A stretch of DNA of 64,000 bases, taken from assembly GCF_900101045.1 (NCBI RefSeq), contig NZ_FNFN01000004.1:1-64000 (forward strand). Reading direction: 5' to 3'. The notes beneath the pieces were generated by a model. It was given only the letters and a program-made list of their open reading frames with translations. It was not told the DNA's origin and did no database searches. Numbering within the stretch: position 1 is the first letter of the stretch; each line of letters opens with the position of its first letter. Below are positions 1 to 7,310 of this stretch, piece by piece. Source of the DNA: Nocardioides sp. YR527. GTDB taxonomy: Bacteria; Actinomycetota; Actinomycetes; Propionibacteriales; Nocardioidaceae. Made by a program: the position numbers and the translations under genes.

Positions 1-528
1 ATCGTGATGACCGCCGACTCCCTCACCAACGACGCCGACCAGCCCGCCGTGGTCGAGGGCTACGGACCCGTCCCCGCCGCCTGGGCCCGCGACGCGCTCA
101 CCGATGCCGAGGTGTTCGTCCGGCGTCTGTTCGCCGACCCGGCCGGGCAACTGGTCGCCATGGAGTCGAAGTCGAGGAAGGCACCCGACGGACTGGCCGA
201 GTTCATCACCACCCGTGACGGCGGGATCTGTCGCACCAACGGCTGTGATGCCCCGATCCGCAACATCGACCACATCGAACGCCATGCCGACGGTGGCGAA
301 ACCAGCGCCCAGAACCTGCAGGGCCTGTGCGAAAGGTGCAACCAAGCCAAGGAAGCCCTCGGCTGGCAGGCCAGACCAGGACCCGACGGCAGCATCACCA
401 CCGTCACACCCACGGGCCACACCTATACGAGCCCGCCACCAGACACCTGGGCACAATCCCCACCACCCCTGTCCCGGGCAGAGTTCGGGCTGCGTGACCT
501 GCTGCTCGACTACGAGGCCGCGGCCTGA
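1..528 (+). CDS. HNH endonuclease domain protein, 3' part only (DUF222/HNH type)
   Basis: The reading frame is open at base 1 and stops with TGA at 526-528, so the 5' part lies outside the window. The visible 175 residues hold an HNH nuclease motif: a Cys-x4-Cys pair (CRTNGC), then NIDHIERHADGG with the His/Asp metal and catalytic residues, then LCERCNQ with the second Cys pair. Actinobacteria carry many copies of DUF222-HNH proteins of about 400-500 residues, and this looks like the C-terminal half of one; its biological role is not established. The stop codon is 8 bp from that of the convergent phosphoesterase gene, and both stops lie in a small dyad (TGAGCG-AG-CGCTCA, 526-539). Confidence 0.8.
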   Translation: MVMTADSLTNDADQPAVVEGYGPVPAAWARDALTDAEVFVRRLFADPAGQLVAMESKSRKAPDGLAEFITTRDGGICRTNGCDAPIRNIDHIERHADGGETSAQNLQGLCERCNQAKEALGWQARPGPDGSITTVTPTGHTYTSPPPDTWAQSPPPLSRAEFGLRDLLLDYEAAA

Positions 529-536
529 GCGAGCGC

Positions 537-1409
537 TCAGAGCTCGTCGGCGACGTCCTCTCCGGAGGCGGGGTCGTAGAGGTAGACCTGTTCACCCGCA
601 CGGGGGTCGCGGGCGGAGAGCACGTGGAAGGTGGGGGAGGCCGGGTCGGCGAGGTCGACGACGCTCGCGCCGGCACCGAGCACGCCGCGTACGAGATGTG
701 GGGGAGCGGTGGTGTCGATGCGGGTGACGATGCCGGGGGTCACCCAGACGGGTACGCCGGCGAGGAATCCGCTGACCTGGAAGTGCAGGTGTCCGGTGAG
801 GATGGCGCGTACGTCGCTGCTGCGCACCACTCGGCCGAGGGCGGAGATGTTTCGGAGGACGACATCGGCGACGTAGGGGAGCGAGGCGAGATGGAGGGGC
901 GGATGGTGGAGGACGAGAACGGTTCCGTCGCGTGTCGGAGTGGCCAGCTCGTTCGTGAGGCAGGCCAGCTGGTGCTCGTCGAGGAAGCCGTGGGTCTTGC
1001 CGGGGACCAGGCTGTCGATGGTGATGACCCTGAGGTCGCCCAGGAAGCTGACCGCCGCGCACAGGTCCGAGTCCGGGTCCAGCAGGCGACCGCGGTCGCT
1101 CCCGTCCGGGTCCCGGTGTCCGCTGCCGAGCACCTCGCGGAACGGGCCGCGGGCATCGTGGTTGCCCGTCGAGTAGAGGTGGGGGATGCCGCGCTCGGCC
1201 GCGAACGCGCCCACCCGCTCCAGCACCGCGCCGCATCCGGCGGCCGAGCCATCGTCGGCGATGTCACCGCTGACGACGACGGCGTCCAGGCCGGGTACGT
1301 GGCGGGCGTCGCGCAGGATGGCGTCGAGAGCGGCGAGGGCATCGACACCATCCATGTCGACGCCGCTCGCGGAGACATGGGTGTCGGAGAGATGCAGGAT
1401 CCGGGTCAC
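537..1409 (-). CDS. Metallophosphoesterase (class III cyclic-nucleotide PDE / GpdQ-like)
   Basis: Calcineurin-like phosphoesterase of 290 residues. All metal-binding blocks are present in order: LSDTH near the N-terminus, SGDIADDG, TGNHDARG, LHHPP and TGHLHFQ. This is the arrangement of CpdA/Icc cAMP phosphodiesterases and of the glycerophosphodiesterase GpdQ. The GTG start at 1409 overlaps the TGA of the upstream membrane-protein gene (GTGA), so it is the last gene of the glpK operon and probably translationally coupled. A longer open frame continues upstream to about 2150 but only because it shadows glpK. Substrate is unknown; beside glycerol kinase, a phosphodiester that yields glycerol or glycerol phosphate is a reasonable guess. 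Confidence 0.85.
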   Translation of the reverse strand: MTRILHLSDTHVSASGVDMDGVDALAALDAILRDARHVPGLDAVVVSGDIADDGSAAGCGAVLERVGAFAAERGIPHLYSTGNHDARGPFREVLGSGHRDPDGSDRGRLLDPDSDLCAAVSFLGDLRVITIDSLVPGKTHGFLDEHQLACLTNELATPTRDGTVLVLHHPPLHLASLPYVADVVLRNISALGRVVRSSDVRAILTGHLHFQVSGFLAGVPVWVTPGIVTRIDTTAPPHLVRGVLGAGASVVDLADPASPTFHVLSARDPRAGEQVYLYDPASGEDVADEL

Positions 1410-1888
1410 GTGGTGAAGGCTGCCATGAGGACCTCGGCGACGCCGTCGTTCTGGCTCAGAACGGCGACGTCCAGGTAGTGAGCGTCGACCTCGTCCCCGA
1501 CCTGGGTGAGGTCGACCTGGACGCACGCGACCGCGTCGGCGTCGATGGAGCCGGCCTCGCCCAGCACCGGGGCGCCAGGAAGCTGCGAGAGCCAGGCGTC
1601 GAGATCGGCGCGGGAGACGGTCATCGTGCCCTCGATCCGCCAGTCCTGGAAGCCGAGGTAGGTGCAGGTCGCGGCCGACGTCCCGGTCGGCAGGCCGGAC
1701 TGACCGACCGACTGCGCGAGATCGGCACAGTCGGCCTTCGTCGGCTCGGCCGAGGAGCGGACGTCCGAGTCGAACGTGGCGAGCAGCCCGACGAGTCCGA
1801 TGAGCCCGATCACCGTGATCACCACGAACACGGCGACCGCCACGAGCGCCCACCCCCACCACGGGAGCGTGCGCCGTGATGTGCTCAC
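1406..1888 (-). CDS. Small single-pass membrane-anchored hypothetical protein
   Basis: About 160 residues. A basic, Trp-containing N-terminus is followed by one hydrophobic helix of about 25 residues (roughly residues 10-35), then a mostly polar domain with no motif I recognise. The topology suggests a signal-anchor with an extracytoplasmic domain. The GTG at 1888 overlaps the glpK TGA (GTGA) and is preferred; a GTG two codons upstream at 1894 is also possible. It lies between glpK and the phosphoesterase and overlaps both, so it is surely part of that operon. Function unknown. Confidence 0.65.
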   Translation of the reverse strand: MSTSRRTLPWWGWALVAVAVFVVITVIGLIGLVGLLATFDSDVRSSAEPTKADCADLAQSVGQSGLPTGTSAATCTYLGFQDWRIEGTMTVSRADLDAWLSQLPGAPVLGEAGSIDADAVACVQVDLTQVGDEVDAHYLDVAVLSQNDGVAEVLMAAFTT

Positions 1889-3354
1889 GCCCACTGCCGG
1901 GAGCGCTCGACGGCCCTGGTCCAGGAGGCGTACGCCTCATCGGCCGCCTCGCGACGCGAGGCGTCGGGGGAGAAGGTGCGGTCCAGGGCCCAGGTCTCGC
2001 GGATCTCGTCGAAGGAGGACCACACGCCGACCCCGAGGCCGGCGAGGAAGGCCGCGCCCAGACCCGTGGTCTCGACGTAGCGGGGCCGGGAGACGTCGAC
2101 GCCGAGCTGGTCGGCCTGCAGCTGGCACAGCAGGTCGTTGGCGGCCGCACCCCCGTCGACGTTGAGCGAGGCGACGGGTGTCGGCATGGTGGCCATCACG
2201 TCGCGTACCTCGAAGGTGATCGCCTCCAGGGTCGCCCGCACGACGTGGGCGCGGGTGGTGCCGCGGGTGATGCCGATGATCGTGCCGCGGGCGTCGGGGT
2301 CCCAGTGCGGAGCGCCCAGACCGGTCAGAGCGGGCACGAACACGACGCCCTCGGACGAGGTGACGGTGCGCGCCAGGGCCTCGGTCTCCGCGGCCGAGCC
2401 GATGATCTGCAGGCCGTCGCGCAGCCACTGCACCGCGGCGCCGGTCACGAAGATCGAGCCTTCCAGGACGTAGGTCACCTCACCGGACGGCGACATCCAA
2501 CCCGGGGAGGTGAGCAGGCCGGAGTCCGATCGCTGCGGCGTGGTGCCGGTGTTGGTCAGCACGAACGAGCCGGTGCCGTAGGTGCACTTGGAGTCGCCCA
2601 CCTCGAACGCGGCCTGCCCGAACAGCGCCGCCTGCTGGTCCCCGGCCACCCCGGCGATCGGCAGCGAGAGATCCAGGAAGGAGCGCGGGTCGGTGACCAC
2701 GCCCTCGCCCCAGTTGGGGCCGATCTCGGGCAGCGCGTCGCGCGGCACCCCGAACAGGTCGCACAGCTCGTCGGACCAGTCGTTGGTGTTGATGTCGAAC
2801 AGCAGCGTCCGCGACGCGTTCGAGACGTCGGAGACGTGGTGCAGGCCGCGCGTCATCCGGGCGATGAGGTAGGAGTCGACGGTGCCGATCGCGTAGCGCC
2901 CCGACTCCACGTGCGTCCAGGTGTGCGGCTCGTTCTCACGGATCCAGACCAGCTTCGTCGCGCTGAAGTAGGGGTCCAGACGGAGCCCGGTCAGCTCCCG
3001 GACACGAGCGTCGTGGTCCGCCATCGAGGAGCACATCGCGGTCGTGCGCCGGTCCTGCCACACGATCGCCCGCCGCGGCGAGCCGAGCGTCTCCCGGTCC
3101 CACAGCACGACCGTCTCGCGCTGGTTGGTGATCCCGATGCCGACGAGGTCGTCCTTGCCGTGGGCCGCGAGGACCGTACGGCACGCCTCCAGGGTCGCCT
3201 GCCAGATCCCCTCGGGCACGTGCTCGACGCGGCCCGGGCTCGGGAAGAGCTGGTCGAACTCCTCATAGCCCCGGGCCGCGACCTCGCCCTTCTCGGTCAC
3301 GATCAGGGCGGTGACACCGGTGGTGCCGGCGTCGATGGCGAGGATCGCACTCAC
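1885..3354 (-). CDS. glpK: Glycerol kinase
   Basis: FGGY-family kinase of 489 residues, the usual length for GlpK (about 500). It transfers phosphate from ATP to glycerol, giving sn-glycerol 3-phosphate in the cytoplasm. Visible signatures are the N-terminal phosphate-binding DAGTTG, the glycerol-kinase block ITNQRETVVLWDRET with following VWQDRRT, the GTGSFV block in the second domain, and GIIGITRGTT-like sequence late in the protein (here GTIIGITRGTT). The GTG start at 3354 overlaps the TGA of the DUF1028 gene and the stop overlaps the next gene, so expression is tightly coupled. No glpF or glpD is in the window. Confidence 0.93.
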   Translation of the reverse strand: MSAILAIDAGTTGVTALIVTEKGEVAARGYEEFDQLFPSPGRVEHVPEGIWQATLEACRTVLAAHGKDDLVGIGITNQRETVVLWDRETLGSPRRAIVWQDRRTTAMCSSMADHDARVRELTGLRLDPYFSATKLVWIRENEPHTWTHVESGRYAIGTVDSYLIARMTRGLHHVSDVSNASRTLLFDINTNDWSDELCDLFGVPRDALPEIGPNWGEGVVTDPRSFLDLSLPIAGVAGDQQAALFGQAAFEVGDSKCTYGTGSFVLTNTGTTPQRSDSGLLTSPGWMSPSGEVTYVLEGSIFVTGAAVQWLRDGLQIIGSAAETEALARTVTSSEGVVFVPALTGLGAPHWDPDARGTIIGITRGTTRAHVVRATLEAITFEVRDVMATMPTPVASLNVDGGAAANDLLCQLQADQLGVDVSRPRYVETTGLGAAFLAGLGVGVWSSFDEIRETWALDRTFSPDASRREAADEAYASWTRAVERSRQWA

Positions 3355-4193
3355 TTCGGCGTCCTGACGATGTCGAGGATGCGCCGGTCGATCCAGGACA
3401 GGTCCTCCGCCACCCGCATCTCGTAGTTCTCGGTGGCGACCCAGGCGAGGAAGCCCGAAGCGCCGTTCGCCGCGGCGTACGTCTCCACCTCGGCCTCGAT
3501 CTCGGGGGTGACCTGCACCTTCTCGGCCTCGGTCGAGGCGGTCAGGTAGAAGTCGCTGAGGTCCAGGAGCCGCTTGAGCTCGGTTATCGGCGCCGCGTGG
3601 TCGTCGACCCGGAGGTCGGCCGCGATGTCGTCGTTGCCGCCGTAGCCGGCCTCCTCGCGCACCACCAGGAGAGCCGCGCTCTGCCGCCCGCGGCTGTCGC
3701 CGCCCGCTTCGTCGCCCGCGGCCAGGGCCGCCAGCAGCCGGTGCTGCAGCGGCTCCTCGGGGGAGGAGGCCAGCCAGGCGGCCTCCATCGCCTCGACCAC
3801 CTCGGGGCCGGTGAGGATGTTGCCCTGGATCGCGTACGCCCCATCCTCGGTGGATCCGGTCCGGCCGCCCGCCCAGTCGAAGCAGGAGGATCCGGTGTGG
3901 GACGCGGCGTTGCCGTCGACGTCGACGATGCCGACCTGACGGTGGTCCCGTCGCTCGTCCTCCTCCAGCAGCCTCTCGAGGGCGACCGAAGCGGTCGCAC
4001 CCTCGTCGAGGTGGGCGAGCGCAAGACCCTTGTAGGCGACGTTGGCCTCGGCCTGGGTGGCGATGGCTCCGACCCCCGCGACAGCGGCCGGAACGGCCGA
4101 TCCGACGGCGAGGAACTTCGAAGCGACGGCCACACCCCAGGTGGGCTCCCCGGTGCCTGGATCAACTGCTCTGGCGACGATGGAGAAGGTCAT
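3351..4193 (-). CDS. DUF1028 family protein (Ntn-hydrolase-like)
   Basis: Protein of 280 residues beginning MTFSIVARA and continuing with a WGVAVASKF block and a GAIATQAEAN block, both typical of DUF1028. A later stretch, GNAASHTGSSCFDWAGG, is the conserved centre of the family. DUF1028 has the fold of N-terminal nucleophile hydrolases, but no reaction is firmly assigned. It is the first gene of the glpK operon; the ATG at 4193 lies 144 bp from the divergent permease start, and this divergent spacer should hold the promoters of both. Involvement in a glycerol- or amide-related salvage pathway is only contextual inference. Confidence 0.8.
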   Translation of the reverse strand: MTFSIVARAVDPGTGEPTWGVAVASKFLAVGSAVPAAVAGVGAIATQAEANVAYKGLALAHLDEGATASVALERLLEEDERRDHRQVGIVDVDGNAASHTGSSCFDWAGGRTGSTEDGAYAIQGNILTGPEVVEAMEAAWLASSPEEPLQHRLLAALAAGDEAGGDSRGRQSAALLVVREEAGYGGNDDIAADLRVDDHAAPITELKRLLDLSDFYLTASTEAEKVQVTPEIEAEVETYAAANGASGFLAWVATENYEMRVAEDLSWIDRRILDIVRTPK

Positions 4194-4337
4194 GGCGCGA
4201 CCCTATCCGCGAAATTTCGTCCGGTTACGGCGTGTTGACGAATTGTCGTACACCTGACGGCGAGCTTGGGCTTTGATTGAGGGATCCCTTCATCCCAATT
4301 TCGGAACTGAGTTTCGAACGTGACCAGGAAGGACATC

Positions 4338-5801
4338 ATGACAACCCTGGCGAAAGAAGAAGCACCCGAGCTGAAGAGAGTGATGGGGCCCTGGCTCCTT
4401 CTGCTCTTCATCGTCGGTGACATCCTGGGAGCCGGCGTCTATGCCGTCACCGGGACCATGGCCGGCTACGTGGGCGGCATCCTGTGGCTGCCGTTCCTGC
4501 TCGCCTTCGTGGTGGCCACCATGACCGCGTTCTCCTACCTCGAGCTGGTGACGAAGTATCCCAGCGCCGCCGGTGCCGCGCTCTACACGCACAAGGCGTT
4601 CGGCATCCACTTCCTCACCTTCATGGTGACCTTCGCGGTCGCCTGTTCGGGCATCACCAGCGCGTCGACCTCGGCCAACACGCTGGCGCAGAACTTCTTC
4701 GGCGGTCTGGAGATCAACGGCTGGATGGATGCGCCCAGCGAGGGCGTCGTCACTCTGGTCGCGTTGGGCTTCATGGTCCTGCTCGCGCTGATCAACCTGC
4801 GTGGCGTGGGTGAGAGCGTGAAGTTCAACATCGTCCTCACCCTCGTCGAGATGGTCGCCCTGTGCATCGTCATCGGCGTCGGCTTCTACGTGATCGCCCA
4901 GGGCGAGGCGGAGATGTCGGAGCTGATCTCCTTCGACGACTACTCCAACATGGGCGTCGTCTTCGCGGTCACCGCTGCGACCTCGGTCGCCTTCTTCGCG
5001 ATGGTCGGCTTCGAGGACGCGGTCAACATGGTCGAGGAGACCAAGGAGCCGGAGAGGATCTTCCCGCGCACCATGTTCATGGGCCTGGGTGCCGCCGCGC
5101 TCCTCTACATCCTGGTCGCGGTCTCCGTCGTCAGCGTCCTGACCCCCGGAGAGCTCGAGACCATCCGTGAGTCCGAGGGCCGGGCTCTGCTCGAGGTGGT
5201 CGCCAAGGGTGCTCCCGACTTCCCGATCGACAAGGTGTTCCCGTTCCTGGCGGTCTTCGCCGTCGCCAACACGGCGCTGATCAACATGTTGATGGCCAGC
5301 CGGCTCGTCTACGGCATGGCGAAGCAGCGGGTTCTGCCCAAGCAGCTGGGCGCGGTCCTACCCGGCCGCCGCACGCCCTACATCGCCATCATCTTCACCA
5401 CGGTGCTGGCGCTCGGCCTGATCTGGTACGTCTCCAGCGACCCGGACAGCAACATCGTCTCCAACCTCGGCTCGACGACCGCGCTGCTCCTGCTGTGCGT
5501 CTTCGCGATCGTCAACATCGCCTGCGTGGTCCTGCGCAACCGACGTGCCGACACCGAAAAGGCGTTCTTCACCGCGCCGAGGTGGCTGCCGCCCATCGCC
5601 GCGATCCTGTGCATCTACCTGGCCGGCCCGTGGGTCGACCGCGACGGGATCGTCTACGAGATCGCCGGCGGCCTGATGGTCATCGGCGTGATCCTGTGGG
5701 CGATCACGTGGCTCGTCAACAAGTTCGCCAACAAGGACGACGAGCCGCCGCACTTCAGCGACATCGAGCACATGGACGTCAACCCCGAGGACGACAAGTA
5801 A
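4338..5801 (+). CDS. APC-superfamily amino acid permease
   Basis: Integral membrane transporter of 487 residues with about twelve hydrophobic segments. The first helix has the APC signature LFIVGDILGAGVYAVTG, equivalent to the substrate-binding GxGIF loop, and the segment around FFAMVGFEDAVNMVEETK matches the conserved loop after helix 6. I chose ATG 4338 rather than GTG 4320 because AGGAAGGA at 4325-4332 is a good ribosome binding site for it. Substrate cannot be read from the sequence; amino acids or polyamines are usual. It is followed by a strong terminator hairpin, so it is probably a single-gene unit. Confidence 0.85.
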   Translation: MTTLAKEEAPELKRVMGPWLLLLFIVGDILGAGVYAVTGTMAGYVGGILWLPFLLAFVVATMTAFSYLELVTKYPSAAGAALYTHKAFGIHFLTFMVTFAVACSGITSASTSANTLAQNFFGGLEINGWMDAPSEGVVTLVALGFMVLLALINLRGVGESVKFNIVLTLVEMVALCIVIGVGFYVIAQGEAEMSELISFDDYSNMGVVFAVTAATSVAFFAMVGFEDAVNMVEETKEPERIFPRTMFMGLGAAALLYILVAVSVVSVLTPGELETIRESEGRALLEVVAKGAPDFPIDKVFPFLAVFAVANTALINMLMASRLVYGMAKQRVLPKQLGAVLPGRRTPYIAIIFTTVLALGLIWYVSSDPDSNIVSNLGSTTALLLLCVFAIVNIACVVLRNRRADTEKAFFTAPRWLPPIAAILCIYLAGPWVDRDGIVYEIAGGLMVIGVILWAITWLVNKFANKDDEPPHFSDIEHMDVNPEDDK

Positions 5802-5817
5802 CCGGGTGACCTCGATC

Positions 5818-5857
5818 AGGGCCGGCCTACGTTCTGCTGAGGACGTACGCCGGCCCT
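5818..5857 (+). terminator. Intrinsic-terminator-like hairpin after the APC permease
   Basis: AGGGCCGGC (5818-5826) pairs with GCCGGCCCT (5849-5857), and the stem continues inside with TACGT (5828-5832) against ACGTA (5843-5847). There is no U-tract, as is common in high-GC actinobacteria. It separates the permease from aroG. Confidence 0.7.
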
Positions 5858-5911
5858 GTCGTGTCTGAGATGACTTCGTAACAACCGGGTGAGCCGCGTA
5901 CCCTGAGGCTC

Positions 5912-7252
5912 GTGAACGACGCCTTCCCCTCCCTCGAGCAGCTGCACGCCATCGGAGCCCTTCAGCAGCCGACCTATTCCGACCCGGCCGCGCTGGCTGC
6001 GGCGGTCGAGAAGCTGAGGAACCAGCCGCCGCTCGTCTTTGCGGGGGAGTGCGACCAGCTCAAGAGCTCGATCGCCGCCGCCGGCCGCGGCGAGGCGTTT
6101 ATCCTGCAGGGCGGCGACTGCGCCGAGGTCTTCGCCGAGGCGACCGCCGACAACACCCGCAACAAGCTGCGCGTGCTGCTGCAGATGGCCGTCGTCCTGA
6201 CGTACGCCGCCTCGGTCCCGGTCGTGAAGATCGGCCGGCTCGCGGGGCAGTACGCCAAGCCGCGCTCCTCCGACATGGAGACCCGCGACGGCGTGACCCT
6301 GCCGGCCTACCGCGGTGACGCCGTCAACGGCTTCGAGTTCACCGAGGAGTCCCGCATCCCCGACCCCCAGCGGCTGCTGGACGTCTACCACGCCTCTTCC
6401 TCGACGCTGAACCTCGTGCGGGCCTTCACCACCGGTGGCTACGCCGACCTGCGTCAGGTGCACACCTGGAACTCCGAGTTCGTGCGCAACTCGCCCGTCG
6501 GCGCGAAGTACGAGGCGATGGGCTCCGAGATCGAGCGCGCGATCGCGTTCATGGAGGCCATCGGCGCCGACCCGGAGGAGTTCCACCGGGTCGACTTCTA
6601 CTCCTCCCACGAGGCGCTGCTGCTCGAGTACGAGCACGCGATGACCCGCATCGACTCCCGCACCGAGACGCCCTACAACGTCTCGGGCCACTTCGTCTGG
6701 ATCGGCGAGCGCACCCGTCAGCTCGACGGTGCCCATGTGGAGTACTTCCGCCACCTCAACAACCCGATCGGCTGCAAGCTCGGCCCCACCGCGACCCCCG
6801 ACGACGCGCTCGCGCTGGCCGCCAAGCTCAACCCGAAGAACGAGGAGGGCCGGCTCACCTTCATCACCCGCTTCGGCGCGGGGAAGGTGCGCGACGGGCT
6901 GCCCGGGCTGGTCGAGAAGATCACCGCCGAAGGCGTCAACGTCACCTGGATCTCCGACCCGATGCACGGCAACACCTTCTCCACCTCCAACGGCTACAAG
7001 ACCCGCCGCTTCGAGGACGTCCTCGACGAGGTCCAGGGCTTCTTCGACGTCCACCACGCCCTCGGCACCGTCCCCGGCGGCATCCTCGTCGAGAACACCG
7101 GCGACGACGTCACCGAGATCATCGGTGGCGGCGAGGAGCTCGACGAGGCCGGTCTCGTGCACCGCTACGAGTCCGTCGTCGACCCGCGTCTCAACCGGGT
7201 CCAGTCGCTGGAGATGGCGTTCCAGGTCGCGGAGATGCTCCGCAACAAGTAG
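5912..7252 (+). CDS. aroG: Class II 3-deoxy-7-phosphoheptulonate (DAHP) synthase
   Basis: Protein of 446 residues catalysing the first shikimate-pathway step, condensation of phosphoenolpyruvate and erythrose 4-phosphate. It is the plant/mycobacterial class II type: LQGGDCAEVF near the N-terminus, GQYAKPRSSD, THNTEF-like TWNSEF, SHEALLLEYE, and the C-terminal WISDPMHGNT with metal-binding residues are all present. The GTG at 5912 has no clear Shine-Dalgarno, but TACCCT (5899-5904) lies 7 nt upstream as a possible -10 box of a leaderless mRNA. In mycobacteria aroG sits near pknL and the Rv2175c gene; here they lie within 7 kb. A long antisense open frame covers this gene and is a codon-bias shadow. 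Confidence 0.93.
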   Translation: MNDAFPSLEQLHAIGALQQPTYSDPAALAAAVEKLRNQPPLVFAGECDQLKSSIAAAGRGEAFILQGGDCAEVFAEATADNTRNKLRVLLQMAVVLTYAASVPVVKIGRLAGQYAKPRSSDMETRDGVTLPAYRGDAVNGFEFTEESRIPDPQRLLDVYHASSSTLNLVRAFTTGGYADLRQVHTWNSEFVRNSPVGAKYEAMGSEIERAIAFMEAIGADPEEFHRVDFYSSHEALLLEYEHAMTRIDSRTETPYNVSGHFVWIGERTRQLDGAHVEYFRHLNNPIGCKLGPTATPDDALALAAKLNPKNEEGRLTFITRFGAGKVRDGLPGLVEKITAEGVNVTWISDPMHGNTFSTSNGYKTRRFEDVLDEVQGFFDVHHALGTVPGGILVENTGDDVTEIIGGGEELDEAGLVHRYESVVDPRLNRVQSLEMAFQVAEMLRNK

Positions 7253-7305
7253 CCCCGCACGCCGAGCCGGCGCGTCCTGCGAGACAGGACGCGCCGGCTG
7301 CGGGG
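7253..7305. terminator. Bidirectional terminator between aroG and the hexosaminidase
   Basis: A 15-bp perfect stem (7265-7279 with 7285-7299) has a 5-nt loop, CGAGA. Outer bases CCCCGCA (7253-7259) and TGCGGGG (7299-7305) can pair as an extension. It starts right after the aroG stop and ends 5 bp from the convergent hexosaminidase stop, so it should serve both genes. Confidence 0.85.
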
Positions 7306-7310
7306 ATCTG

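Noticed and set aside
1..528. Mobile intron or homing endonuclease, considered because of the HNH motif
   Set aside because: No intron, inverted repeats or transposase are visible; DUF222-HNH genes are scattered chromosomal genes in actinobacteria, and the gene is cut by the window edge.
5816..7162. 448-codon minus-strand open frame opposite aroG
   Set aside because: It has no recognisable domain and is fully covered by a complete class II DAHP synthase.
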